Below are positions 1 through 9,221 of a stretch of 19,215 nt of DNA, one piece after another. The stretch comes from JAAZMI01 sp050942615. Lineage in GTDB: Bacteria > Bacillota > Dethiobacteria > DTU022 > UBA8154. The stretch covers positions 1-19,215 of the forward strand of contig JBMNNQ010000022.1 of NCBI GenBank assembly GCA_050942615.1, given 5' to 3'. The stretch's first letter is position 1. Each line of letters begins with the position of its first letter. Made by a program: the position numbers and the translations under genes. The notes below the pieces were generated by a model. It was given only the letters and a program-made list of their open reading frames with translations. It had not been told where the DNA came from and searched no databases.

Positions 1-1690
1 CGATGATAATCCCTGTTCTGTTCTTTAACATCTGTTGCAGTGCCCGCCGTAGGATGGTTTCGGTGGCACTGTCCAAGCTGGAGGTAGCTTCATCCAATAC
101 TAAGATCAAGGGATCGGCTAGAAACACCCTCACCAGGGCGATAATCTGCTTCTGGCCGCCGGAAAGCCGTTCCCCCCGACGTCCGACCCTGGTCTGGTAA
201 CCCTGCGGCAGTTTCTCCAGCAGGGGGTGAACCCCCAGGTTTTTGGCGGCTGCAATCACCGCTTCATCAGTTGCCCCGGGGTTACCATAGCGGATATTTT
301 CCAAAACCGTGGTGGAAAACAAAAAGGGATCCTGGGACACCACCGCCATGATTTTCCTGAGCTGCGTCCCGGTAATTTCGCTTATCTTTACCCCGTCCAG
401 CAGCACCTTCCCTGCCTGCACTTCATACAGGCGGGCCAAAAGTTTTATGATCGTCGTCTTGCCTGCCCCGGAAAGGCCCACTAAGGCGGTCGTGCTGCCC
501 GGTTCAAAGGTCATATTTATATTTTTAAGGACCGGGCTGCCTTGATCGTAGGCAAAGGTAACATCACAAAATTCAACCTTGCCCCTAAAATTTTCAGGTG
601 CAACAGTAGCGACAGTGGCGGCAGTAGTAGCAATAACGGAAGCAGAAGCAAAAGCGTCGTTAGCCACTGCCAGTTTGGCTGCTTCCGGCTGCAACTGTGA
701 ATATTCATAGATCCGGTCCAAAGAGGCGCCGGCCGATTGCAGCACGTTATAAACCTGGCTGATTTCCCGCACCGGGCGGTAAAATCTTTCTACATATTGC
801 AAGTATGCTGCCAGCAGTCCCACGCTGATCACCCCACCGGCAGCAAGCTGCCCGCCATACCACAACACAAGGGCCGTGCCGATACTGCCGACAAAGAAGA
901 TCAGGGGGAAAAACAGGGTGAAGGTGCCCATCGCCTGCAGGTTGGCCTCCATATTGTCTTTGTTCAGGCTTTCAAATTTTTTGATGTTTGTTTCATTGCG
1001 GCACAGCGCCTGCACAACCTTGTTGGCAATGATGTTCTCCTGTAGTTCGGCATTGATTTCTGCAATTTTTTTCCTGACTACATGAAAAGCTGCACGCATT
1101 TTCCTGCCAAAACTTCTGGTAAAAAAATAAATTACCGGCACCGTTGTCCAGGTCAGGAGGGCCAGCCGGGCATTGAGGGAAAACATCACGCCCATAATAG
1201 CGACAACAGTCAACAGATCACCAATCAACCCCACTATGCCTGAAGTAATCAGATCAGAAAGGGTATTCACATCGTTGATCAGCCGGGACATAATCTCGCC
1301 GGGGGCGCGCCTGGTAAAAAACGCAAGCGGCAGGCTTTCCAAGTGGGCAAAAAAGTCCCGGCGCAGGCTGTATATTATTTTTTCCCCGGCAGCCCCGGCC
1401 AACTGGGTCTGCCAATAGGAACCCAGCCACAAAGTACCGTTAATACCGATATAAAGCAGGGTAATCATGGTCAGCCCCCGGAGATCGCCGGCGGCGATCT
1501 GTTGATCGATAGCCTTCATAATTAGAAAAGGGCCGGCGGCGGTACAAACAGTTACCAACAGGGCGGCAAATAAGGCCCATAGAAGCCCGGCACGGTGGGG
1601 TTTTACATACTGCCAAAAAAACCGCAGGGCTGCGCTGTTGACATCGGAAAGGCGCCTTTTTTCTTCCTGTTTGGAAGAAAATTTGCTCAA
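1..1690 (-). CDS. ABC exporter half-transporter (TMD-NBD), 3' end beyond window
   Basis: Membrane exporter of the ABC-B/MsbA type. The window holds 563 codons, read from a TTG at 1690; the C-terminal tail, including the switch histidine expected after the final visible GIII strand, lies off the left edge. The start is chosen because AAAGGAGG sits 10 bases upstream at 1702-1709 and overlaps the stop codon of the preceding gene, which indicates translational coupling. An N-terminal six-helix membrane domain is followed by a nucleotide-binding domain with Walker A GLSGAGKTT at about residue 404, signature LSGGQ at about 507 and Walker B LILVLDEATSS at about 524; the catalytic Glu is present. The two domains are joined by an Ala/Thr/Val/Ser-rich linker (bases about 596-670). 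With its upstream partner it probably forms a heterodimeric exporter. Substrate (drug, lipid or peptide) cannot be told from sequence. Confidence 0.93.
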   Translation of the reverse strand, partial: MSKFSSKQEEKRRLSDVNSAALRFFWQYVKPHRAGLLWALFAALLVTVCTAAGPFLIMKAIDQQIAAGDLRGLTMITLLYIGINGTLWLGSYWQTQLAGAAGEKIIYSLRRDFFAHLESLPLAFFTRRAPGEIMSRLINDVNTLSDLITSGIVGLIGDLLTVVAIMGVMFSLNARLALLTWTTVPVIYFFTRSFGRKMRAAFHVVRKKIAEINAELQENIIANKVVQALCRNETNIKKFESLNKDNMEANLQAMGTFTLFFPLIFFVGSIGTALVLWYGGQLAAGGVISVGLLAAYLQYVERFYRPVREISQVYNVLQSAGASLDRIYEYSQLQPEAAKLAVANDAFASASVIATTAATVATVAPENFRGKVEFCDVTFAYDQGSPVLKNINMTFEPGSTTALVGLSGAGKTTIIKLLARLYEVQAGKVLLDGVKISEITGTQLRKIMAVVSQDPFLFSTTVLENIRYGNPGATDEAVIAAAKNLGVHPLLEKLPQGYQTRVGRRGERLSGGQKQIIALVRVFLADPLILVLDEATSSLDSATETILRRALQQMLKNRTGIII

Positions 1691-1707
1691 AGGACCTGCT
1701 CCTCCTT

Positions 1708-3480
1708 TCACTGCTGCAACCCCCCTTCACCCTTTTCCCAATGTTCAAATTTGCCGGGGACAAATTTGCTTTGTAAAAAGTTTTCATAGAAGCGGCTGTA
1801 CATGCCGCCGGCCGCCAGCAGTTGGTGGTGGCTGCCTGTTTCGGCAATCCGGCCCCGGGAAAGCAGCAGAATATTATCTGCATTTTGAATGGTCCACAGC
1901 CGGTGGGCAATCACAAAAACGGTCCTGTTCCTGACGATCTCCTGCAGCGCAGCATGCAGGGCCCCCTCTGTCTGGGCATCCAGTTCCGAGGTGGCTTCAT
2001 CTAAAACAAGCAGCTGGGGATCGGTCAACAGCACCCTGGCAATGGCCAGGCGCTGCCTTTCCCCGCCGGAAAGGGCCATTCCCCTGGTGCCCACCTGGGT
2101 GTGGTAACCCCGGGGCAGGGCCGTTATAAAATCGTGGATCTGGGCCAGTTTGGCAACCCTTTCAATTTCGGCCTGAGAGGCATCCGGCTTACCATAAGCA
2201 ATATTTTCCCTTACAGAAGCATCAAAAACAAAGGTATCCTGAAAAACAACCCCCACCTGCCGGCGCAGGCTTTCCAAGGTAACCCCTTTGATGTCGTGGC
2301 CGTCAATCATAATTTTACCCCGGGTAGGCTCGTAAAACCTGGCCAGAAGGTGAACCAGGGTGGTTTTGCCGCTACCGGTGGAACCGACCAACGCAACCAT
2401 CTGCCCTGGTTCGGCGGTGAAGTTGATATCCTTTAATATTTCGTTTTGCCCATCGTAAGAAAAATGAACGCCTGCCAGGGAGACCCTGCCCTTCACCTGC
2501 GGCAGGGGATAAGCACCGGGCAGATCCCTGATTGCAGGCTTCCATTGCAAAATTTCGATCACACGCTGCCCGGCAGCCGAAGCCCGGGTGATCACGCCCA
2601 CCATGCGGCCGGTCATCCGCAGCGTCCGGACCAGCATGCCCATGTAGGTGATAAAGCCCACCAGGACACCCGGTGAAACGCGCCCTTCAATCACCGCCCG
2701 TCCCCCGCTCCACAAAGCGGCGGCGGCAGCCAGGGCCGCCAAAAATTGCACATAAGGCTGCCAAAGCGCCGTGGTTTTGATCACTTCAAGCGATGTGGTC
2801 AGGTATTTTTCATGTTGTTGGTCAAATTTTATCTGTTCATAGTCCTCGCTGCCGGTTAATTTTACCAGGTTGATGCCCATAATGCTTTCTTCCAAGACAT
2901 TACTCATTTTTCCCAACTGCCTGTTAACCTTGCCATAACCCGGCTGCACCCGGCCGGCATAGACAGCAATACCGTGAATGAGGGCCGGGGTAATCAGCAA
3001 AAAAACCAACCCCAACTGCCAATCCCAGTAAAACATGACAGCCATTATGCCGATCAATAACAGGCTGTTGGCTAAAATATTAACGATTACCAAACCAAAA
3101 AAGTTGTTTAGGATGCCGATATCCACCGTCAATCGGGACATGATATCCCCGGTGCCGGCGCCGTCAAAAAAAGAAAAAGAAAGCGTATGCAGATGGCGGT
3201 ATAAGATATTGCGCAGCCGGAAAAGGGCACCCTGGCCCACACATTCTGCCAAATAGCGGGCCCCAAAATTACAGCCGATCTCCAGCAGCGAAAGGAAAAC
3301 CATAACCAGCGCCGCCGCCCACAACAGCTGTTTTTTACCGGCAATAATCAGACTATCAATGGCATAGCGGATTACCCAGGGAGGGCCTAGGCCCGACACT
3401 GTAGAGAGAAGCACCAGACACAGTGTCAGCAGAAGCAGCCCCCGGGAAGGCCGGGCCAATTTCCAAAGTTTGTACAGCAT
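1708..3480 (-). CDS. ABC exporter half-transporter (TMD-NBD)
   Basis: A 590-residue ABC-B family exporter subunit, full length for the family. The ATG at 3480 follows GGAGGT (3488-3493) with a 7-base spacer. The membrane domain covers about residues 1-310. The nucleotide-binding domain shows Walker A GSTGSGKTT near 365, Q-loop in VVFQD, signature LSGGERQ near 467, Walker B LLVLDEATS near 489 and switch His in AHRL near 525. All catalytic positions look intact, so neither half of the pair shows the degenerate site typical of many heterodimeric exporters (BmrCD, LmrCD, TM287/288). The gene ends inside the ribosome site of the downstream exporter gene, so the two are co-translated and probably work together. 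It may be a multidrug-type or lipid exporter; the cargo is unknown. It is separated from the importer operon by 361 bases and may have its own promoter. Confidence 0.94.
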   Translation of the reverse strand: MLYKLWKLARPSRGLLLLTLCLVLLSTVSGLGPPWVIRYAIDSLIIAGKKQLLWAAALVMVFLSLLEIGCNFGARYLAECVGQGALFRLRNILYRHLHTLSFSFFDGAGTGDIMSRLTVDIGILNNFFGLVIVNILANSLLLIGIMAVMFYWDWQLGLVFLLITPALIHGIAVYAGRVQPGYGKVNRQLGKMSNVLEESIMGINLVKLTGSEDYEQIKFDQQHEKYLTTSLEVIKTTALWQPYVQFLAALAAAAALWSGGRAVIEGRVSPGVLVGFITYMGMLVRTLRMTGRMVGVITRASAAGQRVIEILQWKPAIRDLPGAYPLPQVKGRVSLAGVHFSYDGQNEILKDINFTAEPGQMVALVGSTGSGKTTLVHLLARFYEPTRGKIMIDGHDIKGVTLESLRRQVGVVFQDTFVFDASVRENIAYGKPDASQAEIERVAKLAQIHDFITALPRGYHTQVGTRGMALSGGERQRLAIARVLLTDPQLLVLDEATSELDAQTEGALHAALQEIVRNRTVFVIAHRLWTIQNADNILLLSRGRIAETGSHHQLLAAGGMYSRFYENFLQSKFVPGKFEHWEKGEGGLQQ

Positions 3481-3841
3481 CGTTTAGACCTCCACTGCCT
3501 ACACCATACCATGGTCACAACCCCTGCATCAAGCCCCTGAAAAGCTGTTTTTTTAAGGAAAAACAGTGACTGCCTGCTGTCCAAAGGGGGCCAAACAGGG
3601 GGACGTCAGGCTGTATAAAACTATTTCTAGAAAAAAAATACCCCATCTAAACCTGTCCATGGGCCGTATTTTGGGAACCGATGATCTGCCTAGCATAATG
3701 CTTAAACTATTTTCCCCACTTAGAGGGACATCGTCACTTTTTTTGGGTACCTTTCATACAGTCTGCCGTCCCCCTCTTTGGTGCCAAGAGAACCGGCCCC
3801 TTGACACCTACACAATTTAGGGTAAACAGACGGCTGCCTGT
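3481..3841. other. Intergenic region between importer and exporter operons
   Basis: There is no convincing gene in these 361 bases. They hold the exporter ribosome site (3488-3493), an A/T-stem hairpin CTGTTTTT/AAAAACAG at 3546-3567, a REP-like repeat at 3764-3807, and an AAACAG/CTGTTT dyad at 3824-3843 that overlaps the stop codon of the ATPase gene. That dyad could be a weak terminator for the importer operon, but it has no clear U-run. A possible minus-strand promoter (TTGATG, 18 bases, TATGGT) lies just upstream of the exporter gene. An 84-codon plus-strand reading frame crosses the area, but has no ribosome site and no recognisable domain. Confidence 0.5.
3764..3807. repeat. REP-like repeat, copy A
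   Basis: The 31 bases at 3777-3807 match 10248-10278 at 27 positions, including the shared cores GAGAACCGGCCCC and TGACAC. An imperfect dyad CTCTTTGG-TG-CCAAGAG lies at its left side. From memory, motifs of the form GTGCCAAGAGAACCG-CCCC are scattered in clostridial genomes as repetitive extragenic palindromes linked to IS200-like REP transposases. No transposase is present here. The repeat itself is seen; the family assignment is recollection. Confidence 0.55.
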
Positions 3842-5572
3842 TTAAATCAAGTCGCTAAAGGATTCCTGCAGCAGTTGTTTGGTATAAAAATGGGCCGGCT
3901 TTTCAAATATTTCGAAGGAAACCCCTTCTTCCACAATGTCGCCCTGGTACATGACATAGACCTTGTCGGCAACCTTTCGGGCCAGGTGCAGATCGTGGGT
4001 AATGTAGAGCATGGCAAAGCCGTTTCTGTTTTGCAGCCCCTTGAGTTCCCTTAAGAGGTTGGCCTGGGTTGAAGGATCCAGCATGGAGGTTACTTCATCG
4101 GCAATCAACAGTTTGGGCCTGGTGATTAAGGACCGTGCGATAGCCACCCGCTGCCGCTGCCCGCCGGAGAGGGCATGGCAATAGCGGTTTAAAAAATCAG
4201 CATCAACCGGCAACTGTACCATCTGCAATACCCTGTTCACCTCTGCCTCCCTTTCTTCTTTGCCGCCCCATCTGATAATATCCAGCGGTTCCCTTACCAC
4301 TTCCCGCACGCTCAGGCGATCACTGGTAGCAGAAAACGGGTCCTGAAAAATGATCTGCATACCCCCCATCATTTTGGTAGCCCATCTTCCTTTTACCTTT
4401 TTATTTTTAAAGAAGATCTGGCCGGCATCTGCCTTTAAAACCCCCACCAAAATATGGGCCAGGGTAGACTTGCCGGAACCTGATTCGCCCACCAGGGCGA
4501 TCACTTCACCGCTTTTTATTTCCAGGCCGGCCTCCTTGACAGCTTCCACTTTCATGTTTTTCAGTTTATAGGCCTTTTTGATCCCTTCAGCCCGTAAAAA
4601 AGTTTCAATGCCCCCCTTGTGACAGGCAACCATGCGTTCCAGGCCCACGTACTCCAGGGCAGGCCTGGCACGGCTGCAGTTTTCCCCGCTTTGGCAGCAC
4701 CGCGTGTAAAAGGCGCAGCCTCCGTTTGGGGCGGCCGCAGTTGCCGGTTCACCGGCGATACCCCATAAATCCTTGTATTTAAAGAGGTTGGGGGAAGAAT
4801 TGAGCAGGCCGCGGGTATAACAGTGCCTGGGATTCCGAAGCACCTCTGAAGTTAGGCCTGCTTCTACAATGCGCCCGCAGTACATGGTCATTACCCGGGA
4901 GGTCAGTTTTTTTATTACCCCTAAATCATGGGAGATGAGCAGCATTGTAAAACCCAGTTTTTTCTGCAGGCCCTGCAATAATCCCAGGATTTCATTTTTG
5001 CTCAGGGGATCCAGTGCTGTAGTCGGTTCATCAACAATCAATAATTTGGGGCTGCAGGAAAGGGCCATGGCTACCAACACCCGCTGCCGCATGCCCCCGG
5101 AAAGTTGGTGCGGATAATGATGCCGCCAGTGCGGATCAAGGCCCACCATTTCCAAAAGTTTTACCACCCTGTGGTCACGCTCAGCGGAGGAAAGGCGGTA
5201 ATGCGTTTTAAGCGGTTCACCCACCTGTTCCCCGATTTTTAAAACAGGGTTGAGCACCTCCAGGGAATTTTGAAAGACCAGGGCAATCTCCCGCCAGCGG
5301 TAGGCTTTCAATTTGCTTTCCGGCAGCCCCACTAAATTTTGTCCATTATAAAGGATTTCCCCGCTGACGCTGCCTTCGTCGCCCTTGATCAGCCCTGTTA
5401 TGCCCAGGGCCAGCGAACTTTTTCCACATCCCGATTCGCCGATGAGGCCTAAACATTCACTTTTCCTTAATTGCAGGGAGACACCGTCCACGGCCTTTAC
5501 CGGCGGGTGAACGTGCCCGTATGTTACCGTTAGGTTTTTTATTTCCAGCAAATACTTATTTTCCACAGTCAA
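3842..5572 (-). CDS. Fused peptide/nickel-type ABC importer ATPase (DppD-DppF fusion)
   Basis: A cytoplasmic ATPase energising the importer encoded upstream, with the two usual subunits joined in one chain of about 576 residues. Domain 1: Walker A GESGCGKSS near 45, signature LSGGMRQR near 155, Walker B LLIVDEPTTALD near 176. Between the domains is the oligopeptide-transporter C-terminal region with a cysteine cluster (GGCAFYTRC, NCSRARP, VACH; about residues 283-320). Domain 2: Walker A GESGSGKST near 361, signature LSGGQRQR near 464, Walker B LLIADEVTSMLD near 488. The reading frame is open back to a GTG at 5599, but that codon has no ribosome site. AAAGGGGAG lies 5 bases before the TTG at 5572, which is preferred; GTG at 5566 is a further option. 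It is the last gene of a tight operon. Family is secure; the substrate is not. Confidence 0.93.
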   Translation of the reverse strand: MTVENKYLLEIKNLTVTYGHVHPPVKAVDGVSLQLRKSECLGLIGESGCGKSSLALGITGLIKGDEGSVSGEILYNGQNLVGLPESKLKAYRWREIALVFQNSLEVLNPVLKIGEQVGEPLKTHYRLSSAERDHRVVKLLEMVGLDPHWRHHYPHQLSGGMRQRVLVAMALSCSPKLLIVDEPTTALDPLSKNEILGLLQGLQKKLGFTMLLISHDLGVIKKLTSRVMTMYCGRIVEAGLTSEVLRNPRHCYTRGLLNSSPNLFKYKDLWGIAGEPATAAAPNGGCAFYTRCCQSGENCSRARPALEYVGLERMVACHKGGIETFLRAEGIKKAYKLKNMKVEAVKEAGLEIKSGEVIALVGESGSGKSTLAHILVGVLKADAGQIFFKNKKVKGRWATKMMGGMQIIFQDPFSATSDRLSVREVVREPLDIIRWGGKEEREAEVNRVLQMVQLPVDADFLNRYCHALSGGQRQRVAIARSLITRPKLLIADEVTSMLDPSTQANLLRELKGLQNRNGFAMLYITHDLHLARKVADKVYVMYQGDIVEEGVSFEIFEKPAHFYTKQLLQESFSDLI

Positions 5573-5605
5573 AACAGCTCCCCTTTGATCATTGATCACA
5601 ACTTT

Positions 5606-6463
5606 TTATAGGCGTGGGTTTACTATTCTTTCCAGTTCGCGGCTGATGAAAGCTAAGGAAAGAACAATCAGGGTCAGGGCCAACCAGGGGTACAGCAGCC
5701 ACCATTTCCAAAATTCCGTAAAATATATACCCCGGAAAGCGGTGGCATGGTTGATGATTAACCCCCAACTTTTAGAAGTGGGATCCCCCAACCCCAAAAA
5801 AGACAACCCGGCTTCCGAAACAATGGCCCTCCCTGTCTGCCTGATCATATTTACAGCCATCAGGGGGAAAACTGCCGGCAAAAAGTGTTTCCAGAGCAGG
5901 TACCAGGCCCCGGCGCCGTATGTTTCCGCCGCTTTGATAAAGCTCTGTTCCTTGAGCATCAATATCTGGGCACGCACGATTCTGGCGGGGAAGACCCAGG
6001 AAAATAGGGCCAACACAATAATAATATTGAAAACACTGGGCCCCAAAAAAGCAGCTAAAACGATCATCAGCGGGAAATCCGGCAGGACAATCATTATATC
6101 GATCAGGCGCATGATGACCTTGTCAACCCAGCCGCCGGCATAGCCGGCGATAATACCGACCAAGCCGCCGCCCAAGGCTGCCAAAAAGGCTGTGCCAAAA
6201 CCTACGAGCAAGCTGATCCGGGCCCCGTGGCAGAGCTGTGCCCATAGATCAATTCCCAAATCGTCGGTACCCAGAGGGTGCCCTTTCCCCGGCGGCAAAA
6301 GTGCCGGGCCCGAGGAGATTTTATGGGAATGAAAAGAAATACAGGGGGCCAAAACAGCCGCCAAAAAAATCAGGAAGATGATCAGCAGGCTGATTTTACC
6401 CGGCAGGGAAAATTCCCTGCATTTTTTTAACAATTTCTGCAGCAATGCACCGGTTACCGCCAC
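5606..6463 (-). CDS. Peptide/nickel-type ABC importer permease (DppC/NikC family)
   Basis: Inner-membrane permease of 285 residues, usual length for the family. It starts with a short cytoplasmic N-terminus and one transmembrane helix, then the family hallmark HPLGTDDLGIDLWAQL near residues 62-77, then a five-helix binding-protein-dependent transport domain with an EAA-type loop (IKAAETYGAGAWYLLWKHFLPAVFP). The GTG start at 6463 follows GGGGGG with a 5-base spacer, and only two bases separate it from the stop of the preceding permease gene, so translation is almost certainly coupled. It pairs with the upstream DppB/NikB-like permease to form the channel. Confidence 0.94.
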   Translation of the reverse strand: MAVTGALLQKLLKKCREFSLPGKISLLIIFLIFLAAVLAPCISFHSHKISSGPALLPPGKGHPLGTDDLGIDLWAQLCHGARISLLVGFGTAFLAALGGGLVGIIAGYAGGWVDKVIMRLIDIMIVLPDFPLMIVLAAFLGPSVFNIIIVLALFSWVFPARIVRAQILMLKEQSFIKAAETYGAGAWYLLWKHFLPAVFPLMAVNMIRQTGRAIVSEAGLSFLGLGDPTSKSWGLIINHATAFRGIYFTEFWKWWLLYPWLALTLIVLSLAFISRELERIVNPRL

Positions 6464-6465
6464 TT

Positions 6466-7467
6466 TTACCCCCCCTGCATATTGGTTTGGTTAACCCGGG
6501 GATCAAGTTTTGCATAGACCAAATCTGCAAAAAAATTAGCCAGCAGCACAAGCAGCGTTACCACCAGAAAAATCCCCTGGATGAGGTGGTAGTCATGCAG
6601 CCGGACTGCCTCCCGCATTAACAGCCCCAAGCCGGGATAGGCAAAAACATTTTCCACCAGGATAGCACCGCCGATCAGGGTACCCAAGCTGAGAAACACA
6701 CGGGTCACGATGGGCAGCAGGGCGTTTCGCAAGGCATGGCGGTAGAGCACGCGCCTTTCCGGCAGGCCCTTGGCCCGAGCGGTGCGCAAATAGTCCTTTT
6801 TTAAAACAGCGGTCATACTGTTCCGGGAAAGCAGGTACATACCGCCCATACGGGAAATGGTCAGCACCAAAACGGGCAGGCAGGCATGGTGCAAAACATC
6901 TATGATTTTTTCCCAACAGTTTTTATACCTGGCAAAATGCGTGACCGCCCCTGCCAAAGGGAACAGCCCCAACCCCGCAGCGAAAACGAACAAAATAATC
7001 AGGCCCAGGAGAAATACCGGGATTTCGGCCAAAACAATAAATTGAAAAAACAGGAGCTTATCCGGCCATTTATCCCGGTGCCAGGCCGAAATACAGCCCA
7101 GGATGGAGCCGATGAATGTGCTGAGAACCAGCGAAGAAACAACCATAAAAGCTGTCCATCCCAGCCGGCGCAGAATAATCCTGCTCACCGGCTCCTTGAA
7201 ATAAAGGCTAAACCCTAAGTTGCCCCTGAGCAGGCCCCCTAAATAGGCAACATACTGTTCACCAAGGGGTTTATCCAGGCCATAATAGTCGAAAAAGAAC
7301 GCACGCTGTTCTGCAGTTAAAACGACTTCTTCTTCAGCAGCACTTTGTGAGGAGATCACCAGGAAAGGATCGCCGGGGATAACCCGGGGTAAAAGAAAAT
7401 TGAGGGTGATCACAACCAAAATTGTTAACCCATATTCCAAAAACCGCAAGCGGTGCGGCTGCCCCAC
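6466..7467 (-). CDS. Peptide/nickel-type ABC importer permease (DppB/NikB family)
   Basis: A 333-residue integral membrane permease with about six helices. The N-terminal helix and the motif VIPGDPF near residue 30 are typical of DppB/NikB. The EAA loop that docks the ATPase is clear: DYLRTARAKGLPERRVLYRHA, then LRNALLPIVT. The GTG start at 7467 is supported by GGGAGG with a 7-base spacer. A gap of 115 bases separates it from the upstream binding-protein gene, so a processing or attenuation step between the two is possible, although no strong terminator is visible there. Confidence 0.94.
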   Translation of the reverse strand: MGQPHRLRFLEYGLTILVVITLNFLLPRVIPGDPFLVISSQSAAEEEVVLTAEQRAFFFDYYGLDKPLGEQYVAYLGGLLRGNLGFSLYFKEPVSRIILRRLGWTAFMVVSSLVLSTFIGSILGCISAWHRDKWPDKLLFFQFIVLAEIPVFLLGLIILFVFAAGLGLFPLAGAVTHFARYKNCWEKIIDVLHHACLPVLVLTISRMGGMYLLSRNSMTAVLKKDYLRTARAKGLPERRVLYRHALRNALLPIVTRVFLSLGTLIGGAILVENVFAYPGLGLLMREAVRLHDYHLIQGIFLVVTLLVLLANFFADLVYAKLDPRVNQTNMQGG

Positions 7468-7582
7468 TGTATTTCCTCCCTTGGATCTCCATTTTAACCT
7501 GCTGCAAATCGCTCCCGGCCCGCGGCCACATTTCCAGCATTGAACACTAAGCGCTCCGGTTTGCTACCTGAACATCTATATT

Positions 7583-9190
7583 TCAGTCCACAAAATTTGC
7601 CCTGCTGTCGCTGTGATAGGTGTCTTCGCTCCAACCGTCGTAAACCGCCGGCCGGTGCACCGAAATGGAATTTGTATAGTAGAGGACCAGCTTGGGCAGA
7701 TCTTCAGCTAAAATCTGCTGCAGTTCAGCCATCATCTCCCGGCGTTTTTCCGGATCGGTTTCCTTTTCCTGGGCCAAATAAAGCCTGTCCAGCTCCGGGT
7801 TTTGGTAACCGATTGTTTTCCCCGTGGTGGAGGTGGCCCTGCCCTTTTCCTTGCCGCCGGTCACCTCTTCTATGTCTTCCCCGTTACCACTGCCGTTAAT
7901 GCAGAGCTCAAAATCCCCTTCCTTGAAGCGGGCGTCCCTGGTCATGGTGTCGGTAACCTGGACCACAGTTTCTATACCAACCTTGGACAGATGCATCTGC
8001 ACCACTTCGGCGAGACGGGCATCTGTAGCCAGCAGCTGATATTTCAGCTTTTCCCCGCGGCTGTTTTCGCGCACCCCATCGCCGTCGGTATCTTTATAGC
8101 CCAAGCTGTCCAGCAGCTCCCCTGCCTGCTGCAAGTTATGATGATAAGCCGGCACAGCGGGGTTATAAAGTTCGTTGCTGATGGGATGCAGCACACCCGG
8201 GTTCCCCGGCACGGCAGCACCGCGTTCCACCAAATCTACCAGCTCCTGGCGGTCGACAGCATAGGCCATGGCCTGGCGTAAAACTTTGTCCGCCAGCTCC
8301 GGCCGCTTGTTCATATTAAAATAAAGCCGGTTGGCCCAGGAGGTTACATATTGCATCACCCGGTACTCCGGATCATTTTCATAGCGGGACAGGATATCGG
8401 GGGTAACCCCGATGCGGTCAACCTCTCCCTGTTCAAAAGATAGAATGGCCTCGCTCACCGGCACAAACTGGATCTCCTTAACCCGCGGCTTATTACCCCA
8501 AAAATGATCATTAACTGCAAAACCATAGATGCCGTGTTCCTTGCTAAAATCGGTCAGTATGTAGGGCCCGGTGCCCACTGCCGCCTCCGGCGTAGTCAGG
8601 CTGTAGGGATCGGCAACCCCTTCCCAGATATGTTTGGGAATGATGGTAAAACTGCGCATCTTATCGAGAAAAAAAGGTTCCGCTTCCTGCAGCTCCATCA
8701 GCACCGTCTGTTCATCCAAAGCCTCCACCCTGCTAACAGCGGAAAAATCGGCAATATTTACCGGGGGATACTGCTCTTGGTATTCATAGCTGAAAACCAC
8801 ATCCTCAGCTGTGAAGGGCCGGCCATCCTGCCACTTTACCCCGGGCTGCAGCTTGAAGGTATAGGCCAGGCCATCCGCGCCGGCTTCCCATTCACGGGCC
8901 AGCATAGGCGCAACCTCCCCTTCACTGTCAGTGGTCAACAGGGTATCGAAAATCAACCTCATTTTGCGCGACCCGGGGCCCCGGGGGTAATGCGCGTAAG
9001 GGCTCGGATAGCCCCAATCCCCGCCGCCCAACCTGATGACCTCCACCTGTTCCGCAGCCTGTCCTGCTACACCGTTTCCCGGCGCAGACTCCGCTTCACC
9101 GCCTGACTGTTCCGTCCCGCAGCCAAATGCAAAAATAGTTAAAAAAAATACCAGAACCAATATACTCAGCAGACCGTGCTTTCTGTACAT
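7583..9190 (-). CDS. ABC importer substrate-binding lipoprotein (solute-binding family 5)
   Basis: An extracellular solute receptor of 535 residues, lipid-anchored. Residues 1-24 form a lipoprotein signal peptide: basic MYRKHG, a hydrophobic core, and AFGC with Cys24 as the modified residue. The mature part is a family 5 (DppA/OppA/NikA) binding protein, shown by YTFKLQPGVKWQDGRPFTAEDVVFS, GTGPYIL and LRQAMAYAVDR. A low-complexity EQSGGEAESAPGNG linker follows the lipidated Cys. ATG 9190 is preceded by GGGAGG with a 7-base spacer. It is the first transport gene of the operon, directly downstream of the methyltransferase gene. Substrate could be a peptide, an opine-like or nickel-chelate molecule, or another small solute; sequence alone does not decide. 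Confidence 0.94.
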   Translation of the reverse strand: MYRKHGLLSILVLVFFLTIFAFGCGTEQSGGEAESAPGNGVAGQAAEQVEVIRLGGGDWGYPSPYAHYPRGPGSRKMRLIFDTLLTTDSEGEVAPMLAREWEAGADGLAYTFKLQPGVKWQDGRPFTAEDVVFSYEYQEQYPPVNIADFSAVSRVEALDEQTVLMELQEAEPFFLDKMRSFTIIPKHIWEGVADPYSLTTPEAAVGTGPYILTDFSKEHGIYGFAVNDHFWGNKPRVKEIQFVPVSEAILSFEQGEVDRIGVTPDILSRYENDPEYRVMQYVTSWANRLYFNMNKRPELADKVLRQAMAYAVDRQELVDLVERGAAVPGNPGVLHPISNELYNPAVPAYHHNLQQAGELLDSLGYKDTDGDGVRENSRGEKLKYQLLATDARLAEVVQMHLSKVGIETVVQVTDTMTRDARFKEGDFELCINGSGNGEDIEEVTGGKEKGRATSTTGKTIGYQNPELDRLYLAQEKETDPEKRREMMAELQQILAEDLPKLVLYYTNSISVHRPAVYDGWSEDTYHSDSRANFVD

Positions 9191-9221
9191 CGAGCCGCCT
9201 CCCTTTGTATGATGATTTTTA

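Noticed and set aside
517..708. Leucine-rich 63-codon minus-strand frame
   Set aside because: It is a shifted reading of the Ala/Thr-rich linker of the ABC exporter.
3566..3820. 84-codon plus-strand reading frame
   Set aside because: No ribosome site or domain, and it runs through the REP-like repeat.
5573..5599. GTG at 5599 as the start of the fused ATPase
   Set aside because: No ribosome site precedes it and it lies 7 bases after the permease stop; TTG 5572 has AAAGGGGAG. It cannot be fully excluded if translation re-initiates after the permease.
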